10,134 nucleotides of DNA from Thiobacillus sp. GTDB lineage: Bacteria > Pseudomonadota > Gammaproteobacteria > Burkholderiales > Thiobacillaceae. Below the pieces are notes generated by a model. That model saw only the letters and a list, made by a program, of their open reading frames with translations. It was not told the DNA's origin and made no database searches. Of this stretch, positions 1 through 5,452 are shown piece after piece (positions within the stretch are counted from its first letter, which is position 1; each line of letters begins with the position of its first letter). The translations under genes and the position numbers were made by a program. Location: NCBI GenBank assembly GCA_020217265.1, contig JAIWOS010000041.1, positions 1 to 10,134 on the forward strand, given 5' to 3'.

Positions 1-813
1 CCCGAGCTGGCGGCTGCGCTGCCGCGGCACTGCGGGCCCGATGCCCAGCTGCTGGCCAGCCACACGCTGCGGCTGCGGGTGCGCTGCATTCCGCTGGCCG
101 GCGTCGACGACACCCGGGTGCTGCTGCTGGAAGACCCGAGCCAGGCCGAGCAGGCGGCGCAGCGCCTGAAACTGGCGGCGCTGGGGCGGCTGACGGCGAA
201 CATCGCGCACGAAATCCGCAATCCGCTGTCGGCGATCAGCCAGGCGGCGCAGTTGTTGCGCGAGGACACGCACGATCCCGCGCAGGCGAAGCTCACCGCA
301 ATCATCGAAAACAACGCGCGGCGGCTCGACCGCCTGGTGGAGGAGGTGCTGACGCTCAACCGGCGCGACCGCCTCAATCCCACCGATTTCGACGCCGCCG
401 CGCTCGGCGCCCTGGTCGAGGAATTGCGGCAGACTGAAGAAATCCCGCCCGGCGCCGTCATAGTGAACATGTCCGACACGCTGCATTTCCAGTTCGACCC
501 CGACCACCTGCGCCAGATCGTGTGGAACCTTATGCGCAATGCCTGGCGCTATTCGCAGCAGCAGGCCGGCAGCCTGCGCGTCGAGGCCGGCACGCAGGGC
601 GGCCAGGTCTATCTGGACATCGCCGACGACGGGCCGGGCGTGGCCCCCGAGCACCAGGGCAAGCTGTTCGAGCCTTTTTTCACTACCGCCGCGCAAGGCA
701 CCGGGCTCGGTCTGTTTCTCGCGCGCGAGCTGGCCGAAGCCAACCGCGCCGCGCTGCGCTTCGTGCCGGGCACGGGCGGCGCGCGCTTTCGCCTGAGCCT
801 CGCAGGGAGCTGA
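1..813 (+). CDS. pilS: PilS-type sensor histidine kinase, 3' part only
   Basis: The reading frame is open from the first base, so the gene begins outside the window; the in-frame GTG at 79 is internal. The visible 270 residues are the end of a PAS-like region followed by a complete kinase core. The H-box (AHEIRNP) has its phospho-accepting His at bases 208-210. The N-box (NLMRNAWRYS) has its key Asn at 538-540. The G1 motif DDGPG lies at 625-639, then FEPFFTT and the G2 motif GTGLGL at 697-714. The NAWRYS and FFTTAAQGTGLGLFLARELAEAN patterns are typical of PilS, the inner-membrane kinase that controls type IV pilin expression; the membrane segments of that family would lie upstream of the window. 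It phosphorylates the product of the next gene, whose start is two bases beyond this stop codon, so the two form an operon. Another NtrB/AtoS-like kinase is possible but less likely given the partner. Confidence 0.87.
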   Translation, partial: PELAAALPRHCGPDAQLLASHTLRLRVRCIPLAGVDDTRVLLLEDPSQAEQAAQRLKLAALGRLTANIAHEIRNPLSAISQAAQLLREDTHDPAQAKLTAIIENNARRLDRLVEEVLTLNRRDRLNPTDFDAAALGALVEELRQTEEIPPGAVIVNMSDTLHFQFDPDHLRQIVWNLMRNAWRYSQQQAGSLRVEAGTQGGQVYLDIADDGPGVAPEHQGKLFEPFFTTAAQGTGLGLFLARELAEANRAALRFVPGTGGARFRLSLAGS

Positions 814-814
814 C

Positions 815-2137
815 ATGAGCCTTTCGCCGCGCATCCTGTTGGTGGACGACGAGCCCGATCTGCTCGATCTCATGGAGCTGACCCTGGTGAAACTGGGCCT
901 CGAAACCGACCGTGCCGCCAGCGTTGCCGAAGCCTGCCGCAAGCTCGCCGGCGGGCATTACGACCTCTGTCTCACCGACATGCGGCTCGGCGACGGCGAG
1001 GGCCTGGCGGTGATCGCCGCCGCCAGCGCCCTGCCCGCCCCGGTGCCGGTGGCAGTGATCACCGCCTTCGGCAACGCCGGCAACGCGGTGGCGGCGCTCA
1101 AGGCCGGCGCCTTCGACTACCTCGCCAAGCCGGTCGCGCTGGACCAGCTGCGCGCTCTGGTCAAATCGGCGCTCAGGGTGCCGGCGCCGGCCACAGCCAA
1201 AACCGACACTGCCGCGCGCGAGCTGATCGGCGAATCGACCGCCATGCAGGATATTCGCGCCCGCATCGCCAAGCTCGCGCGCACCCAGGCGCCGGTGCAC
1301 ATCTCGGGCGAATCTGGCAGCGGCAAGGAACTTGCGGCGCGGCTGATCCACCGCCTGGGCAGCCGCGCGGAGCAGCCCTTCGTGGCGGTGAACTGTGGCG
1401 CGATCCCCGAGACGCTGATGGAGAGCGAATTCTTCGGCACCCGCAAGGGTGCGTACACCGGGGCGGACGCGGACCGCGACGGCTTCTTCCAGGCGGCCAA
1501 CGGCGGCACGCTGTTTCTCGACGAAGTGGCCGACCTGCCGCTGTCGATGCAGGTGAAGCTCCTGCGCGTTCTCCAGGAGAAAATGGTACGCAAGCTCGGC
1601 GCGACCGCCGAGGACGCGGTCGACGTGCGCATCGTCAGCGCCACCCACCAGAATCTTGCCGCGCTGGTCGATGCCGGCCGCTTCCGCCAGGATCTGTACT
1701 ACCGGCTGAACGTGATCGATCTGGCCATGCCCAGCCTGCGCGACCGCACCGGCGACATCCCCCTCCTCGCGCGCGCCCTGCTCGACAAGCTCGGCGGCCG
1801 CGACGTCGCGCTCGACCGCGACGCCGAGCAGGCGCTTGCCGCCTATGCCTTTCCCGGCAACGTGCGCGAGCTGGAAAACATCCTGGAACGCGCGCTGGCG
1901 CTGTGCGACGACCGGCGCATCCGCGCCGCCGACCTCAATCTCGCGCCCGCCCTGCCCGCCGCCAGCGGCACTGCCGGCTGCAAATACCCCTTGCAGGATT
2001 ATCTCGACCAGATGGAGCGCGCCGCCATCCTCGAAGCGCTGGAACAGACCCGGCACAACAAGACCGCCGCCGCGCGCGTGCTTGGCGTCACCTTCCGCAG
2101 CCTGCGCTACCGGCTGGAACGGCTGGGCATCGACTGA
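815..2137 (+). CDS. pilR: PilR-type sigma54-dependent response regulator
   Basis: This 440-residue NtrC-family transcription activator has close to the usual PilR length. The receiver domain covers about residues 1-120, with acidic pocket D11/D12, phospho-acceptor D55, T83 and K105. The AAA+ sigma54-activation domain covers about 140-370. It has Walker A GESGSGKE at 165-172, ESEFFG followed by GAYTGA at 212-217 (the sigma54-contact loop, usually GAFTGA), Walker B GGTLFLDEV at 230-238, and the arginine-finger region RFRQDLYYRLNV. A Fis-type helix-turn-helix ends the protein (NKTAAARVLGVTFRSLRYRLERLGID region, residues 415-440); the FRSLRYRL part is typical of PilR. In known systems, phosphorylated PilR activates pilA from a -24/-12 promoter. 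Start ATG 815 is preceded by AGGGAG at 804-809, inside the end of pilS, so translation is probably coupled. The pilA target is not in the window, so the exact regulon is inferred. Confidence 0.9.
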   Translation: MSLSPRILLVDDEPDLLDLMELTLVKLGLETDRAASVAEACRKLAGGHYDLCLTDMRLGDGEGLAVIAAASALPAPVPVAVITAFGNAGNAVAALKAGAFDYLAKPVALDQLRALVKSALRVPAPATAKTDTAARELIGESTAMQDIRARIAKLARTQAPVHISGESGSGKELAARLIHRLGSRAEQPFVAVNCGAIPETLMESEFFGTRKGAYTGADADRDGFFQAANGGTLFLDEVADLPLSMQVKLLRVLQEKMVRKLGATAEDAVDVRIVSATHQNLAALVDAGRFRQDLYYRLNVIDLAMPSLRDRTGDIPLLARALLDKLGGRDVALDRDAEQALAAYAFPGNVRELENILERALALCDDRRIRAADLNLAPALPAASGTAGCKYPLQDYLDQMERAAILEALEQTRHNKTAAARVLGVTFRSLRYRLERLGID

Positions 2138-2154
2138 ACCGCCGCCCGGCAACA

Positions 2155-2187
2155 GCCCGGCGATCCCGCACTCGACTGTCGCCGGGC
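2155..2187 (+). terminator. stem-loop after pilR, possible weak terminator
   Basis: A perfect 9-bp inverted repeat, GCCCGGCGA (2155-2163) and TCGCCGGGC (2179-2187), encloses a 15-base loop, 18 bases after the pilR stop codon. Only two T's follow, so it is not a strong intrinsic terminator. It may stabilise the pilSR 3' end or act with Rho. Its 3' part overlaps the putative promoter of the next gene. Confidence 0.4.
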
Positions 2188-2199
2188 TTGCGCTATGCT
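2172..2199 (+). promoter_or_regulatory. putative sigma70 promoter for the DUF924 gene
   Basis: TCGACT at 2172-2177 (4 of 6 matches to the -35 consensus) and TATGCT at 2194-2199 (4 of 6 to the -10 consensus) are separated by 16 bases. The predicted start near 2206 would give a leader of about 30 bases to the ATG at 2238. The match is moderate and unsupported by other data. Confidence 0.3.
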
Positions 2200-2237
2200 C
2201 CGGTGATCGGCCCCGCCCACTTCCGTTCGCGATATCC

Positions 2238-2834
2238 ATGACTCCCGCCGACGTCCTCGACTTCTGGTTCGGCCCGCACGCGGGCAATGCCGAAACCGCC
2301 GCGCGCCAGGGCAGGCTGTGGTTCGGCAAATCTCCGGAAAACGACCGCATCGTCGCCGAGCGTTTCGGTGCGACGCTGGTCGCCGCGCGTGCCGGGCAGC
2401 TTGCCTCCTGGGCGGAGACGCCGCCGGGCCGGCTCGCCCTCGTCATCGTGTTCGACCAGTTTCCGCATCACATCCATCGCGACCAGCCGCTCGCCTTTGC
2501 CACCGACCCGCAGGCGCTCGCCCTCGCGCTGGAAGCGCTGGCCCTGGGCGAAGACCGGCAGCTGAGCCGGATCCAGCGGGTCTTCCTCTACCTGCCGCTG
2601 GAACACGCCGAGTCGCTCGCCCTGCAGGAGCAGGCCGTGGCGTGCTACGACGCCTTGCTGCGCGAAGCGCCGCCGGAGGAGCGCGAACTGTTCGCCGGCT
2701 TTCTCGACTACGCCAGGCAGCACCGCGACGTGGTCGCGCGCTTCGGGCGTTTCCCGCACCGCAACGCCATCCTCGGCCGCCCCTCCACGCCCGAGGAAAT
2801 CGAATTCCTGAAGCTGCCCGGCTCACGCTTTTAG
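2238..2834 (+). CDS. DUF924 family protein, function unknown
   Basis: This 198-residue protein matches the DUF924 family, whose members are small, soluble, all-helical and TPR-like, with no settled biochemical role. Family signatures visible are the N-terminal DVLDFWFG (residues 5-12), FDQFPHHIHRDQPLAFATD in the middle (more often FDQFPRNIYRG), LPLEHAES, and the C-terminal ARFGRFPHRNAILGRPSTPEE block. There is no signal peptide and no membrane segment. The ATG at 2238 is chosen because DVLDFWFG normally sits within the first dozen residues; the same frame is open much further upstream, inside pilR, but that part is only a shadow. No Shine-Dalgarno sequence precedes the start. The gene stands alone between pilR and metG, with a possible promoter of its own, so the neighbours do not suggest a function. 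Confidence 0.85.
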   Translation: MTPADVLDFWFGPHAGNAETAARQGRLWFGKSPENDRIVAERFGATLVAARAGQLASWAETPPGRLALVIVFDQFPHHIHRDQPLAFATDPQALALALEALALGEDRQLSRIQRVFLYLPLEHAESLALQEQAVACYDALLREAPPEERELFAGFLDYARQHRDVVARFGRFPHRNAILGRPSTPEEIEFLKLPGSRF

Positions 2835-2868
2835 GGCACGGGCAGTAAAATGGCGGGCTTTCGTGCCC
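2834..2868. repeat. 7-bp inverted repeat flanking the metG -10 box
   Basis: GGGCACG at 2834-2840 and CGTGCCC at 2862-2868 are exact inverted copies, separated by 21 bases that contain the TAAAAT box. The centre-to-centre distance is 28 bases. It could be an operator, a small hairpin at the DUF924 mRNA end, or chance in GC-rich DNA. No T-tract follows. Confidence 0.35.
2846..2851 (+). promoter_or_regulatory. -10 box of the probable metG promoter
   Basis: TAAAAT, a 5 of 6 match to TATAAT, starts 33 bases before the metG ATG. No convincing -35 hexamer lies 16-18 bases upstream. The following bases (GGCGGG) repeat the pattern found upstream of dnaE and efp. The predicted transcript start is near 2858, giving a leader of about 20 bases without a Shine-Dalgarno sequence. 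Confidence 0.45.
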
Positions 2869-2878
2869 CGCCGCTGCC

Positions 2879-4939
2879 ATGACCCGCCAGATCCTCGTCA
2901 CCTCCGCCCTGCCCTACGCCAATGGCAGCATCCACCTCGGCCACCTGGTCGAATACATCCAGACCGACATCTGGGTGCGATTCCAGAAAATGCGCGGCCA
3001 CGACTGCCGCTACATGTGCGCCGACGACACCCACGGCACCGCGATCATGCTGCGCGCCGAAAAGGAAGGCATCACGCCTGAAACCCTGATCCAGCGCGTG
3101 TGGGACGAGCACACCGCCGACTTCGCGGGCTTCCACATCGGCTTCGACCACTACTACTCGACGCACTCGGAAGAAAACCGCCAACTCGCATCGAAGATCT
3201 ACCTCGCGCTGAAAGACGCCGGGCTGATCGAGGTGAAGACCATCGCCCAGATGTTCGACCCGGTGAAAAATCTTTTCCTGCCCGACCGCTTCATCAAGGG
3301 CGAGTGCCCCAAGTGCGGCGCGGCCGATCAGTACGGCGACAACTGCGAAGTCTGCGGCGCAACCTACAGCCCCACCGAACTGAAAAATCCCGTGTCGGCG
3401 GTGTCGGGCGCGACGCCGGTGCACAAGGATTCCGAGCATTACTTCTTCAAGCTCGGCGAGGCCGAGGCCTTTTTGCGCGAGTGGACGACCTCGGGCACGC
3501 TGCAAAGCGAAGCCGCCAACAAGATGCAGGAATGGTTTGCCTCGGGGCTATCCAACTGGGACATCAGCCGCGACGCGCCCTACTTCGGTTTCGAGATTCC
3601 CGGCGCGCCCGGCAAGTATTTCTACGTCTGGCTCGACGCGCCAGTGGGCTACATGGCGAGCTTCGCCAAATACGCGAAAGATACGGGCCTCGACTTCGAC
3701 GCCTGGTGGGGCAAGGACGCCAAGACCGAACTGGTGCATTTCATCGGTAAGGACATCCTCTATTTCCACGCGCTTTTCTGGCCGGCGATGCTGAAGTATT
3801 CCGGCCACCGCCTACCCACCGCCGTCTACGCGCACGGCTTCCTCACGGTCAACGGCCAGAAGATGTCGAAATCGCGCGGCACCTTCATCACCGCGCGCAG
3901 CTACCTCGACGCCGGGCTCAACCCCGAGTGGCTGCGCTACTACTTCGCCGCCAAGCTCAACGGCAGCATGGAAGACATCGATCTGAGCCTCGACGACTTC
4001 GTCGCGCGGGTGAATTCCGATCTGGTCGGCAAGTTCATCAACATCGCCAGCCGCACCGCCGGGTTCATCCACAAGAATTTCGACGGCAAGCTCGCCGAAG
4101 GCGTGGCCAACCTCGAACTCATCGGCGAGTTTCAGGCCGCCGCCGAAGCCATCGCCTGCCACTACGAAGCACGCGACTACGGCCGCGCGCTGCGCGAGAT
4201 CATGGCGCTCGCCGACCGCGCCAACCAGTACGTCGCCGACGAAAAGCCCTGGGAACTGGCGAAGAAACCCAAGGCCGTGTACCGGCTGCACGAGGTCTGC
4301 ACCGTCGCTTTGAATTGCTTCCGCCTGCTGACGCTGTACCTGAAGCCGGTGCTGCCCAAGCTCGCGGCCGAGGTCGAAGCCTTTTTGGCCATCGACCCGC
4401 TGAGCTGGGCCGACGCGCAGACCCTGTTCATCCGCCAGCGCATCAACGCCTACAGCCACCTCATGACCCGCATCGACCCGAAAGCCATCGACACCATGAT
4501 CGACGCCAACAAGCAGAACCTCGAACCCGCGCCGGCTCCGGCGCCTACGCGCCACGCCGAGGCGCAGGCGCATGCAGCGCAGCCGGTTGTGGCTGCTGCC
4601 CCAGTGGGTGAAACCATCAGCATCGACGACTTCGCCAAGATCGACCTGCGCATCGCGCGCATCGCCAACGCGGAACACGTCGAAGGCGCCGACAAGCTCT
4701 TGCGGCTCACGCTCGACCTCGGCGAACTCGGCACCCGCCAGGTGTTTGCCGGGATCAAATCCGCCTACGCGCCGGAAGCGCTGGTCGGGCGGCTCACCGT
4801 GATGGTCGCCAACCTCGCCCCGCGCAAGATGAAGTTCGGCATGAGCGAAGGCATGGTGCTGGCCGCTTCCGGTGACGCGCCCGGCCTTTTCATCCTGTCG
4901 CCCGATGCCGGTGCGCAGCCCGGCATGAAGGTGAAGTAA
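2879..4939 (+). CDS. metG: methionyl-tRNA synthetase with C-terminal tRNA-binding domain
   Basis: This cytoplasmic enzyme charges tRNA(Met) and initiator tRNA with methionine using ATP. The 686-residue length fits the long, dimeric MetRS form. The class I signature HLGH lies at residues 19-22 after LPYANGSI, and KMSKS at 328-332. A zinc knuckle has Cys143, Cys146, Cys156 and Cys159, with the same spacing as the E. coli four-cysteine type (CPKCG...CEVCG). A helical anticodon-binding domain follows, then an Ala/Pro-rich linker at about 549-577. The last domain (578-686; [27 protein letters not shown]) is the Trbp111-like OB fold used for tRNA binding and dimerisation. The ATG at 2879 gives the family N-terminus ([14 protein letters not shown]), although no Shine-Dalgarno sequence is visible. 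All key residues are intact. acyP follows after three bases and is probably co-transcribed. Confidence 0.98.
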   Translation: MTRQILVTSALPYANGSIHLGHLVEYIQTDIWVRFQKMRGHDCRYMCADDTHGTAIMLRAEKEGITPETLIQRVWDEHTADFAGFHIGFDHYYSTHSEENRQLASKIYLALKDAGLIEVKTIAQMFDPVKNLFLPDRFIKGECPKCGAADQYGDNCEVCGATYSPTELKNPVSAVSGATPVHKDSEHYFFKLGEAEAFLREWTTSGTLQSEAANKMQEWFASGLSNWDISRDAPYFGFEIPGAPGKYFYVWLDAPVGYMASFAKYAKDTGLDFDAWWGKDAKTELVHFIGKDILYFHALFWPAMLKYSGHRLPTAVYAHGFLTVNGQKMSKSRGTFITARSYLDAGLNPEWLRYYFAAKLNGSMEDIDLSLDDFVARVNSDLVGKFINIASRTAGFIHKNFDGKLAEGVANLELIGEFQAAAEAIACHYEARDYGRALREIMALADRANQYVADEKPWELAKKPKAVYRLHEVCTVALNCFRLLTLYLKPVLPKLAAEVEAFLAIDPLSWADAQTLFIRQRINAYSHLMTRIDPKAIDTMIDANKQNLEPAPAPAPTRHAEAQAHAAQPVVAAAPVGETISIDDFAKIDLRIARIANAEHVEGADKLLRLTLDLGELGTRQVFAGIKSAYAPEALVGRLTVMVANLAPRKMKFGMSEGMVLAASGDAPGLFILSPDAGAQPGMKVK
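4928..4934 (+). promoter_or_regulatory. ribosome-binding site supporting the GTG start of acyP
   Basis: AAGGTGA inside the last codons of metG ends 8 bases before the GTG at 4943. It supports that GTG as the acyP start and suggests coupling to metG translation. Confidence 0.5.
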
Positions 4940-4942
4940 GCC

Positions 4943-5221
4943 GTGGACACCCGCCGCCTGCGCATCCACGGCCGCGTGCAGGGCGTGTGGTTCCGCGAAT
5001 CGATGCGACGCGAGGCGGAACGCCTGGAAATCACGGGCTGGGTGCGCAATCTGCCCGACGGCAGTGTGGAGGCGGTAGTCCAGGGCGAAACCGGTGCAGT
5101 CGAGACGCTGATCGCCTGGTCGCACCACGGCCCGCCGCTGGCGCGCGTCGAGCGGGTCGAAGTCGGGCCGGCCGACGGCCATTTCGACCGCTTCGAGAAG
5201 CGCGCCCACCCCGAATCCTGA
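4943..5221 (+). CDS. acyP: acylphosphatase
   Basis: This 92-residue protein is the normal size for an acylphosphatase, a small cytoplasmic enzyme that hydrolyses carboxyl-phosphate bonds in compounds such as acetyl phosphate or 1,3-bisphosphoglycerate in vitro; its cellular role in bacteria is unclear. Both signatures are present: [11 protein letters not shown] at residues 10-20, with catalytic Arg18 in the phosphate loop, and [12 protein letters not shown] at 32-43, with catalytic Asn36. The 18-residue distance between them equals that between Arg23 and Asn41 of the vertebrate muscle enzyme. The start is GTG, three bases after the metG stop codon, with AAGGTGA upstream. It is the last gene of the plus-strand run and faces the minus-strand small RNA. 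No good intrinsic terminator is seen for this direction. Confidence 0.95.
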   Translation: MDTRRLRIHGRVQGVWFRESMRREAERLEITGWVRNLPDGSVEAVVQGETGAVETLIAWSHHGPPLARVERVEVGPADGHFDRFEKRAHPES

Positions 5222-5225
5222 ACGG

Positions 5226-5243
5226 CGGGCAAAAAAATGCCCG
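5226..5243. repeat. alternative hairpin overlapping the sRNA terminator
   Basis: CGGGCA (5226-5231) and TGCCCG (5238-5243) are inverted copies around a 6-base A/T loop. The right arm is shared with the main terminator stem (5239-5258), so the two hairpins exclude each other. On the minus strand it would form only in transcripts that read past the T-tract, placing the T's in a loop. For acyP transcripts it offers a small 3' stem without a T-tract. Confidence 0.5.
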
Positions 5244-5258
5244 GCTCGAGAGCCGGGC
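5231..5258 (-). terminator. intrinsic terminator of the minus-strand small RNA
   Basis: Arms GCCCGGCTC (5258-5250) and GAGCCGGGC (5247-5239) form a perfect 9-bp stem; in practice the tip opens to a loop of about 6 bases. On the minus strand it is followed by A and then seven T's (5237-5231). On the plus strand the same stem is followed by TTAGGATCC, so it is directional. The U-rich end would also suit Hfq binding. It lies about 195 bases beyond the dnaE stop codon and could also end dnaE read-through. Confidence 0.88.
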
Positions 5259-5325
5259 TTAGGATCCACCAAAGGAGGAGGATTGGAGGAGACAACACTG
5301 ATCGCCATTGCGACGCCTCAGTGTT
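5231..5325 (-). ncRNA. probable anti-Shine-Dalgarno small regulatory RNA
   Basis: An RNA of about 95 nt, with a complete promoter upstream and an intrinsic terminator downstream. Its 5' end forms a stem: AACACTGA (5325-5318) pairs with TCAGTGTT (5301-5294). Inside, TCGC and GCGA (5313-5310, 5305-5302) make a second short stem with an AATG loop and a 4-base bulge. Next comes an apparently unpaired pyrimidine stretch (5293-5259) with two blocks complementary to ribosome-binding sites: TCTCCTCC (5292-5285) and TCCTCCTCCTTT (5282-5271). The second contains CCTCCTTT, like the 16S rRNA 3' tail. The terminator hairpin closes the molecule. No start codon with a sensible frame makes it a small mRNA. 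The design resembles known CU-rich trans-acting sRNAs, such as the alphaproteobacterial CuckooRNA family and, as I recall, NcS27-type sRNAs of Burkholderia. I infer that it pairs with mRNA translation-start regions, probably with Hfq. Family membership is not established. Confidence 0.78.
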
Positions 5326-5331
5326 ATTAGA

Positions 5332-5360
5332 ATTTTCTAATATTAGAAAAGCATTGTCAA
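5332..5360 (-). promoter_or_regulatory. sigma70 promoter of the small RNA
   Basis: Read on the minus strand, TTGACA (5360-5355) is a perfect -35 box, followed by exactly 17 bases and GAAAAT (5337-5332), a 4 of 6 match to the -10 box. The expected start, about seven bases further, is A5325, which is the first base of the 5' stem-loop. A better -10 match, TCTAAT (5331-5326), has the wrong distance (23 bases). The region is AT-rich, unlike its surroundings. Confidence 0.75.
5333..5350. promoter_or_regulatory. 18-bp perfect palindrome in the sRNA promoter, probable operator
   Basis: TTTTCTAATATTAGAAAA is a perfect palindrome filling most of the space between the -35 and -10 boxes and covering most of the -10. 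A further TTAGAA half-site lies at 5327-5332, so TTAGAA/TTCTAA occurs three times (5327, 5335, 5343) at 8-base steps. A dimeric repressor bound here would block RNA polymerase. The regulator is unknown; I do not recognise the site as a standard Fur, LexA or Fnr box. Confidence 0.6.
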
Positions 5361-5419
5361 TAAATATGTCGGCATAAATGCGGATCTAGTAGGTTTGTGC
5401 CCCAACGCTGCGGTTCTGA

Positions 5420-5439
5420 CGCAACAAACGGCCGTTGCG
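5420..5439 (-). other. short hairpin after the dnaE stop codon
   Basis: CGCAAC and GTTGCG (5420-5425, 5434-5439) can pair, with the perfect palindrome AACGGCCGTT (5427-5436) overlapping the loop. It lies 13 bases past the dnaE stop codon. No T-tract follows on either strand, so it is probably not an intrinsic terminator. The rest of 5361-5452 shows nothing recognisable. Confidence 0.3.
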
Positions 5440-5452
5440 GCCCGCGGCCACA

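Noticed and set aside
79..81. GTG as a possible start of the histidine kinase
   Set aside because: The frame is open to base 1 and PAS-like sequence precedes it; PilS proteins are much longer, so the start lies upstream of the window.
683..2446. Long minus-strand open frame (587 codons) opposite pilS/pilR
   Set aside because: It is antisense to clearly real domains, has a composition typical of the GC-rich reverse frame, and resembles no protein family.
5239..5258. The GC hairpin as a plus-strand terminator for acyP
   Set aside because: On the plus strand the stem is followed by TTAGGATCC rather than a T-tract, so it works properly only in the minus direction.
5271..5291. Purine-rich GGAGGAG repeats on the plus strand, looking like strong ribosome-binding sites
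   Set aside because: No ATG or GTG with a usable frame follows at a suitable distance; the stretch makes sense as the complement of the sRNA anti-Shine-Dalgarno region.
3812..5308. Long minus-strand open frame (498 codons) opposite metG and acyP
   Set aside because: It lies opposite two intact enzymes and runs through the sRNA terminator; it is a GC-rich reverse-frame shadow.
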